From NCBI RefSeq assembly GCF_016924645.1, contig NZ_JAFFJV010000004.1:124001-188000 (forward strand): 64,000 nt of DNA, in the 5' to 3' direction. The translations under genes and the position numbers were made by a program. Under the pieces are notes generated by a model that had not been told where the DNA came from, ran no database searches, and saw only the letters and a program-made list of their open reading frames with translations. The stretch comes from Rufibacter psychrotolerans. GTDB taxonomy: Bacteria; Bacteroidota; Bacteroidia; Cytophagales; Hymenobacteraceae. Below are positions 8,885 to 17,718 of this stretch, piece after piece (the first letter of the stretch is position 1; each line of letters opens with the position of its first letter).

Positions 8885-9790
8885 CTATTCCGTTATGGAA
8901 TACTGCTGTTTCATGAACTTGATGAAGTTCTTGTACGGCACGTTGTTTTCAGTGCCTTTTCGCTGAATGAAGTTGAAATTACGGAATACCTGCAGGTCTT
9001 TCAGCTGGACCTCCACCAGCTCGCCCGAGGCCAGTTCTTTCTTCACGGCCTGCCGGGGCAGGAAGGCCAGGCAGGTATCGGCGCGCACAAAGTTCTTCAG
9101 GGCCTCCGTGCCGCCCAGCCGCACGCGCACGGGCAAATCAGCCAACTTCACCCCTTTTGCCTCCAGCGCCTCCTCCAGCACCGCCAGCGTACCCGAACCC
9201 GATTCCCGCAAGGCCAGCGGAATGTGGAACAGGTCCTTTACCTCCAGCTCGCGTTTCTGCAGCGGGTTGCGGGGCGAGCAGACGGCAATGACCTCATCGG
9301 TGAGGAAGGGCGTGTACGTGACGTTGCTCACCTTGTAAATGCCGTCAATAATGCCCAGGTCAATGTCGTGGTCCAGCAGGGCGTTGAGGATGTTCTGGCT
9401 GTTGCGGTTGCGCAGGCTCAGCTGCACGTTGGGGTGCTGGTTAAGATAGGCCGAGAGCACCGGCGGCAGCACGTACAGCGAGATGGTGGTACTGGCGCCC
9501 AGGCCCAGGGTCACCTGCGGACTGAACTGGGCGTTTAATTGGCTGAACTCCTCGTGCAGTTCATTCTGCAGCTCCTTCACCTGCTCCAGCTTCTGCAGCA
9601 GCAGCTTGCCGGCGGGCGTTAGGCTTACCGTGGCTCCGTTCCGATCGAACAAACCCATCTTATAGTACTCCTCCAGGGCCTTCACCTGCTTGCTGATGGC
9701 CGACTGGCTGATGAAGAGCTCCTGGGCCGCCTTGGTAAAACTAAGCTGCCGGGCCACTTCCAAGAAGACTACATGTTTGTGCGAGATCAC
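8885..9790 (-). CDS. LysR family transcriptional regulator
   Basis: 301 residues. N-terminal winged helix-turn-helix (FLEVARQLSFTKAAQELFIS, QSAISKQVKALE, TPAGKLLL), a linker helix, then the two-lobed periplasmic-binding-like effector domain (GASTTISLYVLPPVL; DHDIDLGIIDG; LRESGSGT). The effector domain resembles CysB/CysL/CbbR-type regulators, but the ligand cannot be read from sequence. It sits just upstream of thrC, co-directional, so it may control thrC or itself. No clear T-N11-A operator was identified in the short gap. Confidence 0.92.
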   Translation of the reverse strand: MISHKHVVFLEVARQLSFTKAAQELFISQSAISKQVKALEEYYKMGLFDRNGATVSLTPAGKLLLQKLEQVKELQNELHEEFSQLNAQFSPQVTLGLGASTTISLYVLPPVLSAYLNQHPNVQLSLRNRNSQNILNALLDHDIDLGIIDGIYKVSNVTYTPFLTDEVIAVCSPRNPLQKRELEVKDLFHIPLALRESGSGTLAVLEEALEAKGVKLADLPVRVRLGGTEALKNFVRADTCLAFLPRQAVKKELASGELVEVQLKDLQVFRNFNFIQRKGTENNVPYKNFIKFMKQQYSITE

Positions 9791-9868
9791 GCCAAATAAA
9801 GGTTAAAAGCTAATGGATACTTGCAGGCAAGCCCCTTCTGTCTGTACGGCAACCGGGGCCTGGCTTGG

Positions 9869-9906
9869 GGTTTTGGGGCCATTTTTATGAAAACAGCCCT
9901 AAAACC
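9869..9906. repeat. Interspersed palindrome between cupin gene and lysR
   Basis: GGTTTTGGGGCC (9869-9880), centre ATTTTTATGAAAAC, then AGCCCTAAAACC (9895-9906). Near-perfect copy. Confidence 0.75.
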
Positions 9907-9913
9907 AATTGGT

Positions 9914-10276
9914 TTACAGGTTTTCTAAGGTAGAACGGGTGAGTGGGCTGTCCAGTACATTGCCGGTGTTGCGGGTGGTGGCCGGTTCAAACAGCAAAAC
10001 GCTCACTTCCTCCGGGGCCACCGGCCGGTGCTCTACTCCTTTGGGCACAATCAGGAATTCGCCCTCCTGCAGGGTAACGGTGCGGTCGTGGAACTCCATG
10101 GTAAACTGGCCCTGCACCACCAGGAACATCTCGTCTTCGTGGTCGTGGTGGTGCCAGACAAATTCGCCTTTGAACTTGGCCAGCTTCACGTGCTGCCCGT
10201 TGAGTTCGCCCACCACGCGGGGGTTCCAGTGGTCTGAGAATAAGCATAGTTTCTCCGCAAGGTTTACTTTCTGCAT
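9914..10276 (-). CDS. Small cupin-domain protein
   Basis: 120-residue single-domain cupin. Metal-binding motif 1 is clear in WHHHDHEDEMFLVVQG (histidines and Glu), followed by LQEGEFLIVPKGVEHRP with the motif 2 histidine. The ATG at 10276 is preferred because MQKVNLAEK fits the family and a TACTTTTG -7 box lies 32 bases upstream; the longer frame would start inside that promoter. Such proteins can be isomerases, dioxygenases or sugar-binding regulators; nothing here decides. It is a monocistronic gene by position. Confidence 0.85.
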   Translation of the reverse strand: MQKVNLAEKLCLFSDHWNPRVVGELNGQHVKLAKFKGEFVWHHHDHEDEMFLVVQGQFTMEFHDRTVTLQEGEFLIVPKGVEHRPVAPEEVSVLLFEPATTRNTGNVLDSPLTRSTLENL

Positions 10277-10307
10277 GGCTGCGTTGTCTGGTTTACCGGT
10301 GAAGGTA

Positions 10308-10315
10308 CAAAAGTA
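10308..10315 (-). promoter_or_regulatory. Candidate -7 box for the cupin gene
   Basis: Minus-strand TACTTTTG, exact TAnnTTTG match, placing the transcript start about 25 bases before the ATG at 10276. Confidence 0.5.
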
Positions 10316-10362
10316 AGCAGGATTGTGGGGCTTTCTGCCTTGGCTGGGCGGCCCCATAACAT

Positions 10363-10395
10363 AAAAAAAGCCTCTCCGGCAAGGAGAAGCTTTTT
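10363..10395 (-). terminator. Rho-independent terminator of the small membrane protein gene
   Basis: On the minus strand, AAGCTTCTCC pairs with GGAGAGGCTT across the loop TTGCC and is followed by seven T residues. Confidence 0.85.
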
Positions 10396-10434
10396 GTGAC
10401 CTTGGGCCACCAGTGCGAAAGGGCAGCGCGGCGG

Positions 10435-10770
10435 TTAGGCGGGCTCGCCCGTGATAGAGTCAATGTGCCGGTTGCGGCGCTGTTTTTTGAGTTGGTCGGC
10501 CATCAGGTAAATATCCCCGTACTCGCGCGAGAACTTGGCGCCGTCATTCAGCACGGCATCTATCTTGGTATGCGGATGCTCGCGGGTAGCGGCGTGGGCA
10601 CCAAAGAGCTTGTCCCAGAAGATTGCGAAGATGGAGAGCAAACAACCAATGCCTAGGTAGACAAGAACCCGAAGGGCGGCAATATCGCTGTCATTGGAAG
10701 TAAACGCTATTACAAATGTACCAGCGAAGAAACCAACGGCAATCAGGGTGGATAACTGGTCTTTTTTCAT
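10435..10770 (-). CDS. Small membrane protein of unknown function
   Basis: 111 residues. Two hydrophobic helices (about residues 8-25, TLIAVGFFAGTFVIAF, and 33-52, ALRVLVYLGIGCLLSIFAIF) are followed by a charged cytoplasmic-type tail (KFSREYGDIYLMADQLKKQ RRNRH). I recognise no named family. Own promoter and terminator: a candidate -33/-7 pair lies at 10859-10891 and a strong terminator at 10363-10395, so it is probably transcribed alone. Function unknown. Confidence 0.75.
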   Translation of the reverse strand: MKKDQLSTLIAVGFFAGTFVIAFTSNDSDIAALRVLVYLGIGCLLSIFAIFWDKLFGAHAATREHPHTKIDAVLNDGAKFSREYGDIYLMADQLKKQRRNRHIDSITGEPA

Positions 10771-10858
10771 GATTTCCTGTTTTTTGGGGCCCTAATTTTT
10801 ACCATCACAAGCGAAGCGTTTATCACTTTGCTTATAAAAGCATACGTTCTGGTTTTAA

Positions 10859-10891
10859 GAAAGTTACATTTATATCTTTTCTAATTGCAAA
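10859..10891 (-). promoter_or_regulatory. Candidate -33/-7 promoter for the small membrane protein
   Basis: Minus strand: TTTG at 10891-10888, a 21-base spacer, then TAACTTTC at 10866-10859 (one mismatch to TAnnTTTG). Confidence 0.4.
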
Positions 10892-11078
10892 ACTTATTCT
10901 GTTCCTTAGTTTAAGGGTCCCGTCTATTGAAAATTTTGAAATATTCAACTAAAAGAATTCCGATCGGGAGAGCCTTGCACACTCCGCCGGCACCACCCAG
11001 CATGTAAAAAAGAGCAAACCACCCCAAAGTTTTCTATCATTGTTGCGTAGAGAGGCAAACGGCGGAGAAGGGAATCGC

Positions 11079-11104
11079 TTTTCGGCCTGTTTTCTTCAAA
11101 AAGA
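11079..11104. repeat. Interspersed palindrome, left half, in the pncB leader
   Basis: CTTTTCGGCCTGTTTTCTTC then AAAAAG, ending 16 bases before the pncB start; right arm eroded. Confidence 0.5.
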
Positions 11105-11119
11105 ACCCAAACCAGCAAC

Positions 11120-12592
11120 ATGAACATCACCCAACGTTACCAGCTTTCGCTTGCGCTCCTTACCGATATGTACCAGCTGACCATGGCCCAGGGATACTGG
11201 AAAAAAGGGATGGAAGAGCAGGAAGCGGTTTTTCACCTGTATTTCAGAAAGAACCCATTCCAGGGAGGTTACACCATTGTGGCGGGCCTGGCCGACGCTA
11301 TTGACCTGCTGCAGCACCTGAAGTTTACCGAGCAGGATCTCTCCTATCTCAAAAGCCTCAAAACCAGCCATGGCCAACAGTTATTTGAAGATGGATTCCT
11401 GGACCACCTCCGCCAATTACAATTTTCCTGCGATGTAGATGCTATTCCGGAGGGAACGGTGGTTTTCCCGAACGAGCCCTTGTTGCGCATCAAAGGCCCC
11501 ATTCTGCAATGTCAGCTTCTGGAAACCCCTTTGCTCACCATCCTCAACTTCCAGACCCTGATCGCGACCAAGGCTGCCCGCATTGTGGATGCCGCCCAGG
11601 GCGACCGCGTGATTGAGTTTGGGATGCGCCGTGCGCAGGGTCCCGACGGGGCCTTATCCGCAGCGCGGGCGGCTTTCATAGGCGGTGTGGAGGCTACCTC
11701 CAATATGCTGGCTGGTCAGTTGTACAACATTCCGGTAAAAGGTACGCACGCGCACAGTTGGGTCATGTCATTTGACGAGGAGCAGGAAGCCTTCGCGGCT
11801 TACGCCGATGTGTTCCCCGATGATTCTGTGTTCCTGGTAGACACCTACAACACCCTGGACGGCATCAAGAAAGCCATTGAAGTAGCCCGGCAACTGCGGG
11901 AGAAAGGCAGCGAATTGAAAGGTATTCGTCTTGATTCCGGCGATTTGGCGTACCTGAGTATTGAAGGTCGCAGAATGCTGGACGAGGCGGGTTTCCCCGA
12001 GGTATCTATCCTGGCCAGCAATGACCTGGACGAAAACCTGATCCAGAGCCTCAAACTACAGGGAGCCCGCATTGATACCTGGGGCATCGGCACGAAACTG
12101 GTGACCGCCTATGACCAACCGGCTCTGGGGGGCGTGTACAAACTGGCCGCTTTGCGCCAGAAAAACGGAGACTGGGATTATAAACTGAAGCTTTCTGAGC
12201 AGCTCATTAAAGTCTCTACCCCCGGCATTTTACAGGTGCGACGGTTTTACCGCAATGACACCCTGGTGGGCGACATGATCTATTCTGAGCCGCTTCAGGT
12301 GAATGCCTCCGCCACCATGGTACACCCCAATGATCCCACCCAGCGGAAAAGCTTCGCGAAAGATTGCAACCAACAGGACCTGCTGGTTCCTGTTTTCCGG
12401 GACGGGAAACAAGTGTACACCTCGCCTGAACTATCGGCTATTCAGGAACGCACCAAACAGCAATTGAGCCTTCTGCACGAGACCTACCGCCGGTTCCTGA
12501 ACCCGCACATTTACAAGGTAGGTTTGGAAGAGAAGTTGCATGAAAAGAAATTCAAGCTCATTCTTCAGCTGCGGGAGTCACAAACCACCTAA
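11120..12592 (+). CDS. pncB: Nicotinate phosphoribosyltransferase
   Basis: 490-residue enzyme of NAD salvage that joins nicotinate with PRPP to give nicotinate mononucleotide. Family marks include LLTDMYQLTMAQGYW at the start, EFGMRRAQGPDGALSAARAA, GTHAHSWVMSF carrying the conserved histidine region, and IRLDSGDLAYLS, where the phosphate-binding part lies. Full length for the long bacterial type. Together with pncA at 14922-15533 the window encodes the whole nicotinamide-to-NaMN route; a TPR histidine kinase lies between them in the opposite strand. A long hairpin directly after the stop probably terminates it. Confidence 0.96.
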   Translation: MNITQRYQLSLALLTDMYQLTMAQGYWKKGMEEQEAVFHLYFRKNPFQGGYTIVAGLADAIDLLQHLKFTEQDLSYLKSLKTSHGQQLFEDGFLDHLRQLQFSCDVDAIPEGTVVFPNEPLLRIKGPILQCQLLETPLLTILNFQTLIATKAARIVDAAQGDRVIEFGMRRAQGPDGALSAARAAFIGGVEATSNMLAGQLYNIPVKGTHAHSWVMSFDEEQEAFAAYADVFPDDSVFLVDTYNTLDGIKKAIEVARQLREKGSELKGIRLDSGDLAYLSIEGRRMLDEAGFPEVSILASNDLDENLIQSLKLQGARIDTWGIGTKLVTAYDQPALGGVYKLAALRQKNGDWDYKLKLSEQLIKVSTPGILQVRRFYRNDTLVGDMIYSEPLQVNASATMVHPNDPTQRKSFAKDCNQQDLLVPVFRDGKQVYTSPELSAIQERTKQQLSLLHETYRRFLNPHIYKVGLEEKLHEKKFKLILQLRESQTT

Positions 12593-12605
12593 ACCTTTGA
12601 GCAGC

Positions 12606-12664
12606 AACAAAGAACCCGTTTTAAGGCCTTTTATGTAAAACAGGCTTAAAACGGGTTCTTTGTT
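12606..12664. terminator. Long hairpin terminator after pncB (palindrome family, AACCCG-type)
   Basis: Arms of about 19 bases: AACAAAGAACCCGTTTTAA (12606-12624) and TTAAAACGGGTTCTTTGTT (12646-12664), enclosing GCCT...AGGC. T-rich on both sides, so it can serve both convergent genes. The AAGAACCCGTTT stem recurs at 46952-46999 and, shorter, at 50927-50979. Confidence 0.8.
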
Positions 12665-12706
12665 TTAGAGTGATTACTGCAAGTATCAGTTGCAACTATC
12701 TCCTAT

Positions 12707-14707
12707 TTAATTCAAGGCCAGACTCAGGGCATGTTCTTTCTCTGTTTCTTCAAGGGGCGCTTTGGGCAGTTGCACCAGAAACGTACTTCCTGCCTTCGGT
12801 TCACTTTGTACAGAGATGGTGCCGTTCATGCTATCCAGCAACTCCTTGCAAAGCATTAAGCCAATGCCGGTTCCTTTTTCGTTGGAAGTTCCTCTTCTGG
12901 AGTAGCGCTCCTCTGTAAAGAGTTTTGATTGGGCCTCTAGCGGAATTCCGGTACCGTTATCCTGCACCGCTATCTGAACCTCCTGGTCAGAAACAATTGC
13001 CGATACTTCAATGGTGCCTGCTTCCGGGGTAAACTTGATGGCATTGGAAATCAGGTTTCTGATTACAAACTTCAGTCGTTCTTTATCGGCAAGTACCTGC
13101 ACCTCCTCTGTTTCTTTCTGCAGCAGCAGGATGCCTTTAAGAGTGGCATTATGCTGTAAAAGCTCGATGGTTTCTGAAATCAAGGGCTTCAAGGGTAGTT
13201 TTTCCAGCTTTACTGAACCACCGTTCATCTGGCTCTTAGACCAGACAAGAATGTTGTTGAGCAGGTTAGTAGCGTTATCATAGTCTTTCCCTAATTGATA
13301 GAACAGCCGCTTGAAGTCTTGGTCGCTAACGGCATTTTTGTCAGCCAGATAAAACAAGGACTGCACAGAAGTGAACGGACTACGCAGATCGTGCGAAACA
13401 ATAGAGAAAAGCTTCTTCTGGAAGGTGTTTAATTTCTCTAGTTCATCGCGCTGGGTTTGCAGGACGTTTGACTGGGACACCAAGGTTTCCTGCTTCTGGG
13501 AGATGTCACGGTTCTTCTCTTCAATTTCCTGATTGATTGCCTTAACGATGGCATTGCTTTTCTTTACCCTTCGCCATCCGATGAAAAGAAGACCGGCTAG
13601 GGCTAGAAGGGAAAACCCTACGCCTATGGCAATTTGTTTTACCAGCTTTTCATACTGGACCTCTTGCTGGTATTTTTCTTTCTCCAGCTTTAGCTTCAGG
13701 TTTTCCAGTTCTTTTTTCTCTACCTCAAACTTGACTTCGGCCTCTGCCATCAGGTTCCGGCGCTGTTTGGCAAAGAGCGTGTCTGTGGCATGGGTGCGCA
13801 CCAGCAAAGATTGGTACGCTTTTGGGTACTGCTTTTTTGCCGCGTAGAGCTTATGCAGGAACCCACTTGCCAGCCCAACATGAAGCGTAGCCCCCATCTT
13901 TTTAGCTAGTTCAAGGCTTTCCTCGGCGTACTTGATCGCGCTCGGGTAATCTTCCAACGCATCATAGGCGTAGGCAATCTCTCTCAGGGTAATGATTCTA
14001 TCTGAATCGTTTCCTCCCCTTTTCTGTACCTCATTCGCCTGCAACAAGAACGTGAGCCCTTTGGCATGGTCTTCCATGGCAACGCTCAGGGAGCCCATGT
14101 GCGACAACGTGGCCGCCAAAGAGAGGGTATCTTTCTGTTCTCTTTTCAGCTTGGCAGCTTTCTGAAGATAGACCAGGGCTTTGGGGAGCTGATTTGAATT
14201 CTCATACACCGCTCCCATATTGTTGTAGAGCCGGGCCATGCCTTTCTTATCCCCTGTTTTTTCGGCTAGTTTCAAAGCCTCTGCATAGATGTGCAAAGAT
14301 TTAAGAAGCTCATTATTTCTCACGTGCACGTTGCCTATGTTGGTGAGGGAGCTCACGATACCCGCAGTGTCCCGTAACTGTTGGCGCAGCTTCAGGGCCT
14401 GATGATGAAATGACAAGGATTTACCTAATTCGCTCGTGAGCAAGTAGGTGACACCAATGATATTGAGGGCCGCAGCTTGTCCTTTAGCATTGTCAGATTT
14501 AGAGGCTAATTGCTCTGCTTCCAGACTTAAGGTTCTGGCTTTTACCGGATCTGTATTGATGTACTTGGACGCGGCGAGATTCAGGAGCCTCACCTTGGCT
14601 GAATCTATCTTTGTCCGGCTTATCTGCGCCTGTAAGCTGTCAATACTTATTTGTTGAGCCTGCACCTGACCAGCGACGAGTAGTAAGAGACAAACTGCTC
14701 TCTTCAT
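12707..14707 (-). CDS. TPR-containing sensor histidine kinase
   Basis: 666 residues. A signal peptide (MKRAVCLLLLVAGQVQAQ) leads a periplasmic array of about six tetratricopeptide repeats (residues 60-330, for example LYNNMGAVYENSNQLPKALV), a charged coiled coil, one transmembrane helix (QIAIGVGFSLLALAGLLFIG), a second coiled coil, then HisKA with the phosphorylated His H439 in SIVSHDLRSPF and a HATPase domain (NLISNAIKF, DNGTGIP, KGTGIGL). This is the common Bacteroidota TPR-kinase layout. No response regulator is adjacent, so its partner is unknown. The TPR part presumably senses protein or peptide partners. Confidence 0.93.
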   Translation of the reverse strand: MKRAVCLLLLVAGQVQAQQISIDSLQAQISRTKIDSAKVRLLNLAASKYINTDPVKARTLSLEAEQLASKSDNAKGQAAALNIIGVTYLLTSELGKSLSFHHQALKLRQQLRDTAGIVSSLTNIGNVHVRNNELLKSLHIYAEALKLAEKTGDKKGMARLYNNMGAVYENSNQLPKALVYLQKAAKLKREQKDTLSLAATLSHMGSLSVAMEDHAKGLTFLLQANEVQKRGGNDSDRIITLREIAYAYDALEDYPSAIKYAEESLELAKKMGATLHVGLASGFLHKLYAAKKQYPKAYQSLLVRTHATDTLFAKQRRNLMAEAEVKFEVEKKELENLKLKLEKEKYQQEVQYEKLVKQIAIGVGFSLLALAGLLFIGWRRVKKSNAIVKAINQEIEEKNRDISQKQETLVSQSNVLQTQRDELEKLNTFQKKLFSIVSHDLRSPFTSVQSLFYLADKNAVSDQDFKRLFYQLGKDYDNATNLLNNILVWSKSQMNGGSVKLEKLPLKPLISETIELLQHNATLKGILLLQKETEEVQVLADKERLKFVIRNLISNAIKFTPEAGTIEVSAIVSDQEVQIAVQDNGTGIPLEAQSKLFTEERYSRRGTSNEKGTGIGLMLCKELLDSMNGTISVQSEPKAGSTFLVQLPKAPLEETEKEHALSLALN

Positions 14708-14862
14708 AAAAAGTATAAAATTGTTGAGTAAGTACTTGTATTCAGGTATAATCTTGTACTAAAGGTAACAGAAGTTTTGTATTTTAAGATTAGTTCCTGA
14801 ACCGCCTTATTACTATTCCATTGCAAAGGATTATAGGTGATAGACAATGCCTAAAAATATAA

Positions 14863-14899
14863 ATGCGAGCACTCCGGGGTTAGCCCGGAATACTCGCAT
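14863..14899 (-). terminator. Terminator of pncA
   Basis: ATGCGAG (14863-14869) pairs with CTCGCAT (14893-14899), with an inner TCCGGG/CCCGGA stem; on the minus strand it is followed by TTATATTTTTAG. Confidence 0.8.
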
Positions 14900-14921
14900 G
14901 TGGTCACGTGCTTGAGTGTAA

Positions 14922-15533
14922 CTAAGAAAGAAGCTGGGCGCTCTGAATCACCTGCCCGCCTTTCCGGATCATATCGGCTTTGGCTTTCTCGAATCCTTCG
15001 GCGCTGATGGCCCGGGTGGCATCTTCAATAAAGTATGTGGCAAACCCTTCCATTAAAGCATCTAACGCGGTGAAGTACACGCAGAAATCGGCGGCTAATC
15101 CTACCAGATACACTTCCTTCACTCCTTTTCCGCGTAGGTATTCGGCCAGGGCCGTAGATTTCAGGTGTCCGTTGTCATAGAAGCCGCTGTAAGAATCAAT
15201 TTCGAGGTCGGTACCTTTCCGGAAGATGGCCTCTACCCTGCTCATCTCCAGTTCCGGGGAAAATTCCGCTCCTGCCGTGCCTTGCACGCAATGGTCGGGC
15301 CATAAGACCTGCTCCAGGCCCTGCAGTTGGGTGGTTTCAAACACCTGCTTGCCTTCGTGCTGGGAGGCAAAACTTTTGTGGTTGCTGGGGTGCCAGTCCT
15401 GGGTGGCTACCACCAGATCAAACTGGGGCTGCAAGGCATTGGCAAGGGGAACTACGGCATCGCCCTCGGGCACCGCCAGGGCACCACCGGGAATAAAATC
15501 GTTTTGTATATCTATGAGCAGAAGCGCTTTCAT
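14922..15533 (-). CDS. pncA: Nicotinamidase
   Basis: 203-residue cysteine hydrolase that deamidates nicotinamide to nicotinate in NAD salvage. The catalytic triad can be placed: D8 in LIDIQNDF, K106 in FRKGTD and C151 in AADFCVYFT. Metal-site residues are in the ATQDWHPSNHKSF segment. Length is normal for bacterial PncA. The gene is monocistronic by position, with a terminator at 14863-14899 and a GAGTGAATGAGTG stutter repeat directly upstream of the start. It works with pncB, 2.3 kb away. Confidence 0.96.
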   Translation of the reverse strand: MKALLLIDIQNDFIPGGALAVPEGDAVVPLANALQPQFDLVVATQDWHPSNHKSFASQHEGKQVFETTQLQGLEQVLWPDHCVQGTAGAEFSPELEMSRVEAIFRKGTDLEIDSYSGFYDNGHLKSTALAEYLRGKGVKEVYLVGLAADFCVYFTALDALMEGFATYFIEDATRAISAEGFEKAKADMIRKGGQVIQSAQLLS

Positions 15534-15535
15534 GT

Positions 15536-15573
15536 GGTAATGAGTGATTGAGTGGTTGAATGAATGAGTGAAT
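15536..15573. repeat. Stutter repeat 5' of pncA (GAGTGAT/GAATGAGT units)
   Basis: Degenerate units GAGTGATT, GAGTGGTT, GAATGAATGAGTGAAT immediately upstream of the pncA start; the same units precede paaB (28700-28736). Confidence 0.65.
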
Positions 15574-15620
15574 ACGGGAAACGGAGAAAACGGGACAAAA
15601 CCTGCTGGCCGTGGCTCTTC

Positions 15621-15656
15621 GGTTTTAGGTCTGTTTTGCCAGAATTAAGCTAGAAC
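15621..15656. repeat. Interspersed palindrome, partly eroded
   Basis: GGTTTTAGGTCTGTTTTG (15621-15638), centre CCAG, right arm AATTAAGCTAGAAC degraded. Confidence 0.45.
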
Positions 15657-15662
15657 TGCCCT

Positions 15663-16283
15663 TCAGATACTGCCTCTGTTAACCATCTCCCGAAGCTGGG
15701 GCAGTAATTGGTACAGGTCCTCCCCGGGGCAGGCGGTGGTAGCGTTGTCTTTGTGGCCTGAGATGTTGTCCCCGGAGATCTTCCAGCGTTTGGCAACAGC
15801 CAGCGTAAGGCTCTTTAAGCTTTGGAGTTGCGCCTCTGAGACTTTCTCGTTCTGGAAATTCCCTTCCAGCACAATCAGCACGTGACCGGTGGGGTCATAG
15901 GGCGTGTTGGAATCGCCTACGTACTGCAACTGCCGGCCTTCGCCTATGGTACCATCCACCGCGATGTAAAAATGGTACGGCACATCGGCCCAGGGTTCTT
16001 TGATGCGACCATCAGAAAGGGGGCTGCGCTCCATGGAAAACTTCTGAAGCGACTTCAGTTTCTCCTGCACCGTACGGGAGGCGTTTTGTTTGGTGGCCGT
16101 GTGGTGGATGGTGATTTTCTGCGGCACGTGGGTTTTCATGGGCAGCACCGGGTTCATGGCTCCCCACTGCGCTCTGGTGACTACCGGAATTACCTTGGGC
16201 AAGGAAACCGTTTTGGCTGATTGACACGCCCCGAACAGGAGCAATCCGAGGGAAAGGCAGAGTACTTGTTTTTTCTTAGACAT
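15663..16283 (-). CDS. N-acetylmuramoyl-L-alanine amidase (amidase_2/PGRP type), lipoprotein
   Basis: 206 residues. A lipoprotein signal ends at LLFGAC. The amidase_2 fold follows: the opening WGA motif (TRAQWGAMNP), the first zinc His in ITIHHTA, DVPYHFYI, GHVLIVLEGNF, and GHKDNATTACPGEDLY, where the last zinc His/Cys region and the general-acid position lie. It should cleave the amide between MurNAc and the peptide stem, from the outer membrane or periplasm. Length suits a single-domain enzyme without a cell-wall-binding module. Monocistronic by position. Confidence 0.92.
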   Translation of the reverse strand: MSKKKQVLCLSLGLLLFGACQSAKTVSLPKVIPVVTRAQWGAMNPVLPMKTHVPQKITIHHTATKQNASRTVQEKLKSLQKFSMERSPLSDGRIKEPWADVPYHFYIAVDGTIGEGRQLQYVGDSNTPYDPTGHVLIVLEGNFQNEKVSEAQLQSLKSLTLAVAKRWKISGDNISGHKDNATTACPGEDLYQLLPQLREMVNRGSI

Positions 16284-16333
16284 TCAGGTGAAGGGGTTTG
16301 GCTCCCGCCAATTCATAGTTTAATAGAAGTTTT

Positions 16334-16369
16334 GTTTTAAGGGTGTTTTGCGCTAAACAGACCAAAAAA
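16334..16369. repeat. Interspersed palindrome between amidase gene and proA
   Basis: GTTTTAAGGGTGTTTTGCGC followed by TAAACAGACCAAAAAAA; moderately conserved. Confidence 0.5.
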
Positions 16370-16377
16370 AGATAAAA

Positions 16378-17625
16378 TCAGCTCCGCACCTGCCCGTCTC
16401 CCCGCACCACCCATTTGTAGCTGGTCAGTTCCTCCAGGCCCATAGGCCCGCGGGCATGCAGTTTCTGGGTACTGATGCCAATCTCGGCTCCCAAACCAAA
16501 CTGGGCGCCATCGGTGAAGGCGGTAGAGGTATTGGCATACACGGCGGCGGCATCTACGGCGTTCAGGAACGTTTCAATGGCGGCAGGGTCTTCAGACAAG
16601 ATGGCCTCGCTGTGTTTGGAGCTGTACCGGGCGATGTGCTCCAGGGCTGCATTTATATCGGGCACCGTTTTCACGGCCATTTTCATAGAAAGAAACTCCG
16701 TCCCGAAATGCTCTTCCTGGGCCTGGTGCAGCAGGCTTGCGGGGTAAGAATTTTTTAACACCTCATGGGCCGAACCATCCGCAAACACCTCCACCTGAGA
16801 CTCAGCGAAGGAAGATAGCAGAGCAGGCAGATCAGGCAAACGGCTCTGGTGCACCAGCAGACAATCCAGAGCATTGCAGACACTCACCCGGCGGGTTTTG
16901 GCGTTGTGAATGACTTTCCGGCCTTTCTCCAGATCAGCGGAGGCATCAAAATAGGTATGCACAATGCCGGCCCCGGTTTCGATCACAGGTACTTTGGCGT
17001 TCTGCCGCACAAAATCTATCAACGACTGGCTGCCCCGGGGAATCAGCACATCCACGTACCCGATGGCGTTCAGCAAAGCCTCGGTGGCGGCGCGCTCGGC
17101 AGGAAGCAAGGTAGCCACGGAGGCATCCAGCCCCTGTTTTTCCAGCACCTTGTGAATGACGGAAATGATGGCTCTGTTAGAAAAATCAGCATCGCTGCCG
17201 CCTTTCAACAAACAAGCGTTTCCGGTTTTGAAACAAAGGGAAAAGACATCAAACGTTACGTTGGGCCTGGCCTCGTAGATCACGCCTACGACTCCCAAAG
17301 GCACCCGTACCTTTTTGATAGATAAACCATTAGGTAGCTTTTTCTGCAGCAGCACTTGATTTAAAGGGGAAACCAGATCAGCCACATTCTCTATGTCTCT
17401 GGCAATATCTTGGAGCCGACCAGGCGTCAGTTTCAGTCGGTCATACTTGGGATCAGCCGGGTCCATGCGGGCCAAATCCTTTTCGTTCTCCGCTAAAATA
17501 TAATCGGTTTGGCTCAGAGCGGCGGCGGCAACCTCGCGCAGCACTTCGTTCACCTTTTCGGCAGAAAGAAGCCCCAGCGTACGGCTGGCGGTTTGGGTAT
17601 GTTTTAATAGGTCTTGGTATTCCAC
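16378..17625 (-). CDS. proA: Gamma-glutamyl phosphate reductase
   Basis: 415 residues, aldehyde-dehydrogenase superfamily. Reduces gamma-glutamyl phosphate to glutamate semialdehyde with NADPH in proline synthesis. The catalytic cysteine lies in [36 protein letters not shown] and [11 protein letters not shown] are typical. The C-terminal part ([20 protein letters not shown]) is complete. It follows proB by 93 bases on the same strand, the usual proBA arrangement in reverse order on this strand, so both are probably one transcript. Confidence 0.96.
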   Translation of the reverse strand: MEYQDLLKHTQTASRTLGLLSAEKVNEVLREVAAAALSQTDYILAENEKDLARMDPADPKYDRLKLTPGRLQDIARDIENVADLVSPLNQVLLQKKLPNGLSIKKVRVPLGVVGVIYEARPNVTFDVFSLCFKTGNACLLKGGSDADFSNRAIISVIHKVLEKQGLDASVATLLPAERAATEALLNAIGYVDVLIPRGSQSLIDFVRQNAKVPVIETGAGIVHTYFDASADLEKGRKVIHNAKTRRVSVCNALDCLLVHQSRLPDLPALLSSFAESQVEVFADGSAHEVLKNSYPASLLHQAQEEHFGTEFLSMKMAVKTVPDINAALEHIARYSSKHSEAILSEDPAAIETFLNAVDAAAVYANTSTAFTDGAQFGLGAEIGISTQKLHARGPMGLEELTSYKWVVRGDGQVRS

Positions 17626-17718
17626 CTTCTATGCGTTGAATGGGTGATGGGAATTGAATTGGCCGTAACAGTTTTAGCCACGTTTCCCGAAAAACTGGTC
17701 AAAAACAGGGCTGCGATT

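Larger units (their letters stand above)
10771..11119. other. Intergenic region between the small membrane protein gene and pncB
   Basis: 349-base divergent gap, AT-rich in its left half. Apart from the candidate promoter at 10859-10891 and a half-palindrome at 11079-11104 I see no gene or RNA structure. Confidence 0.6.
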
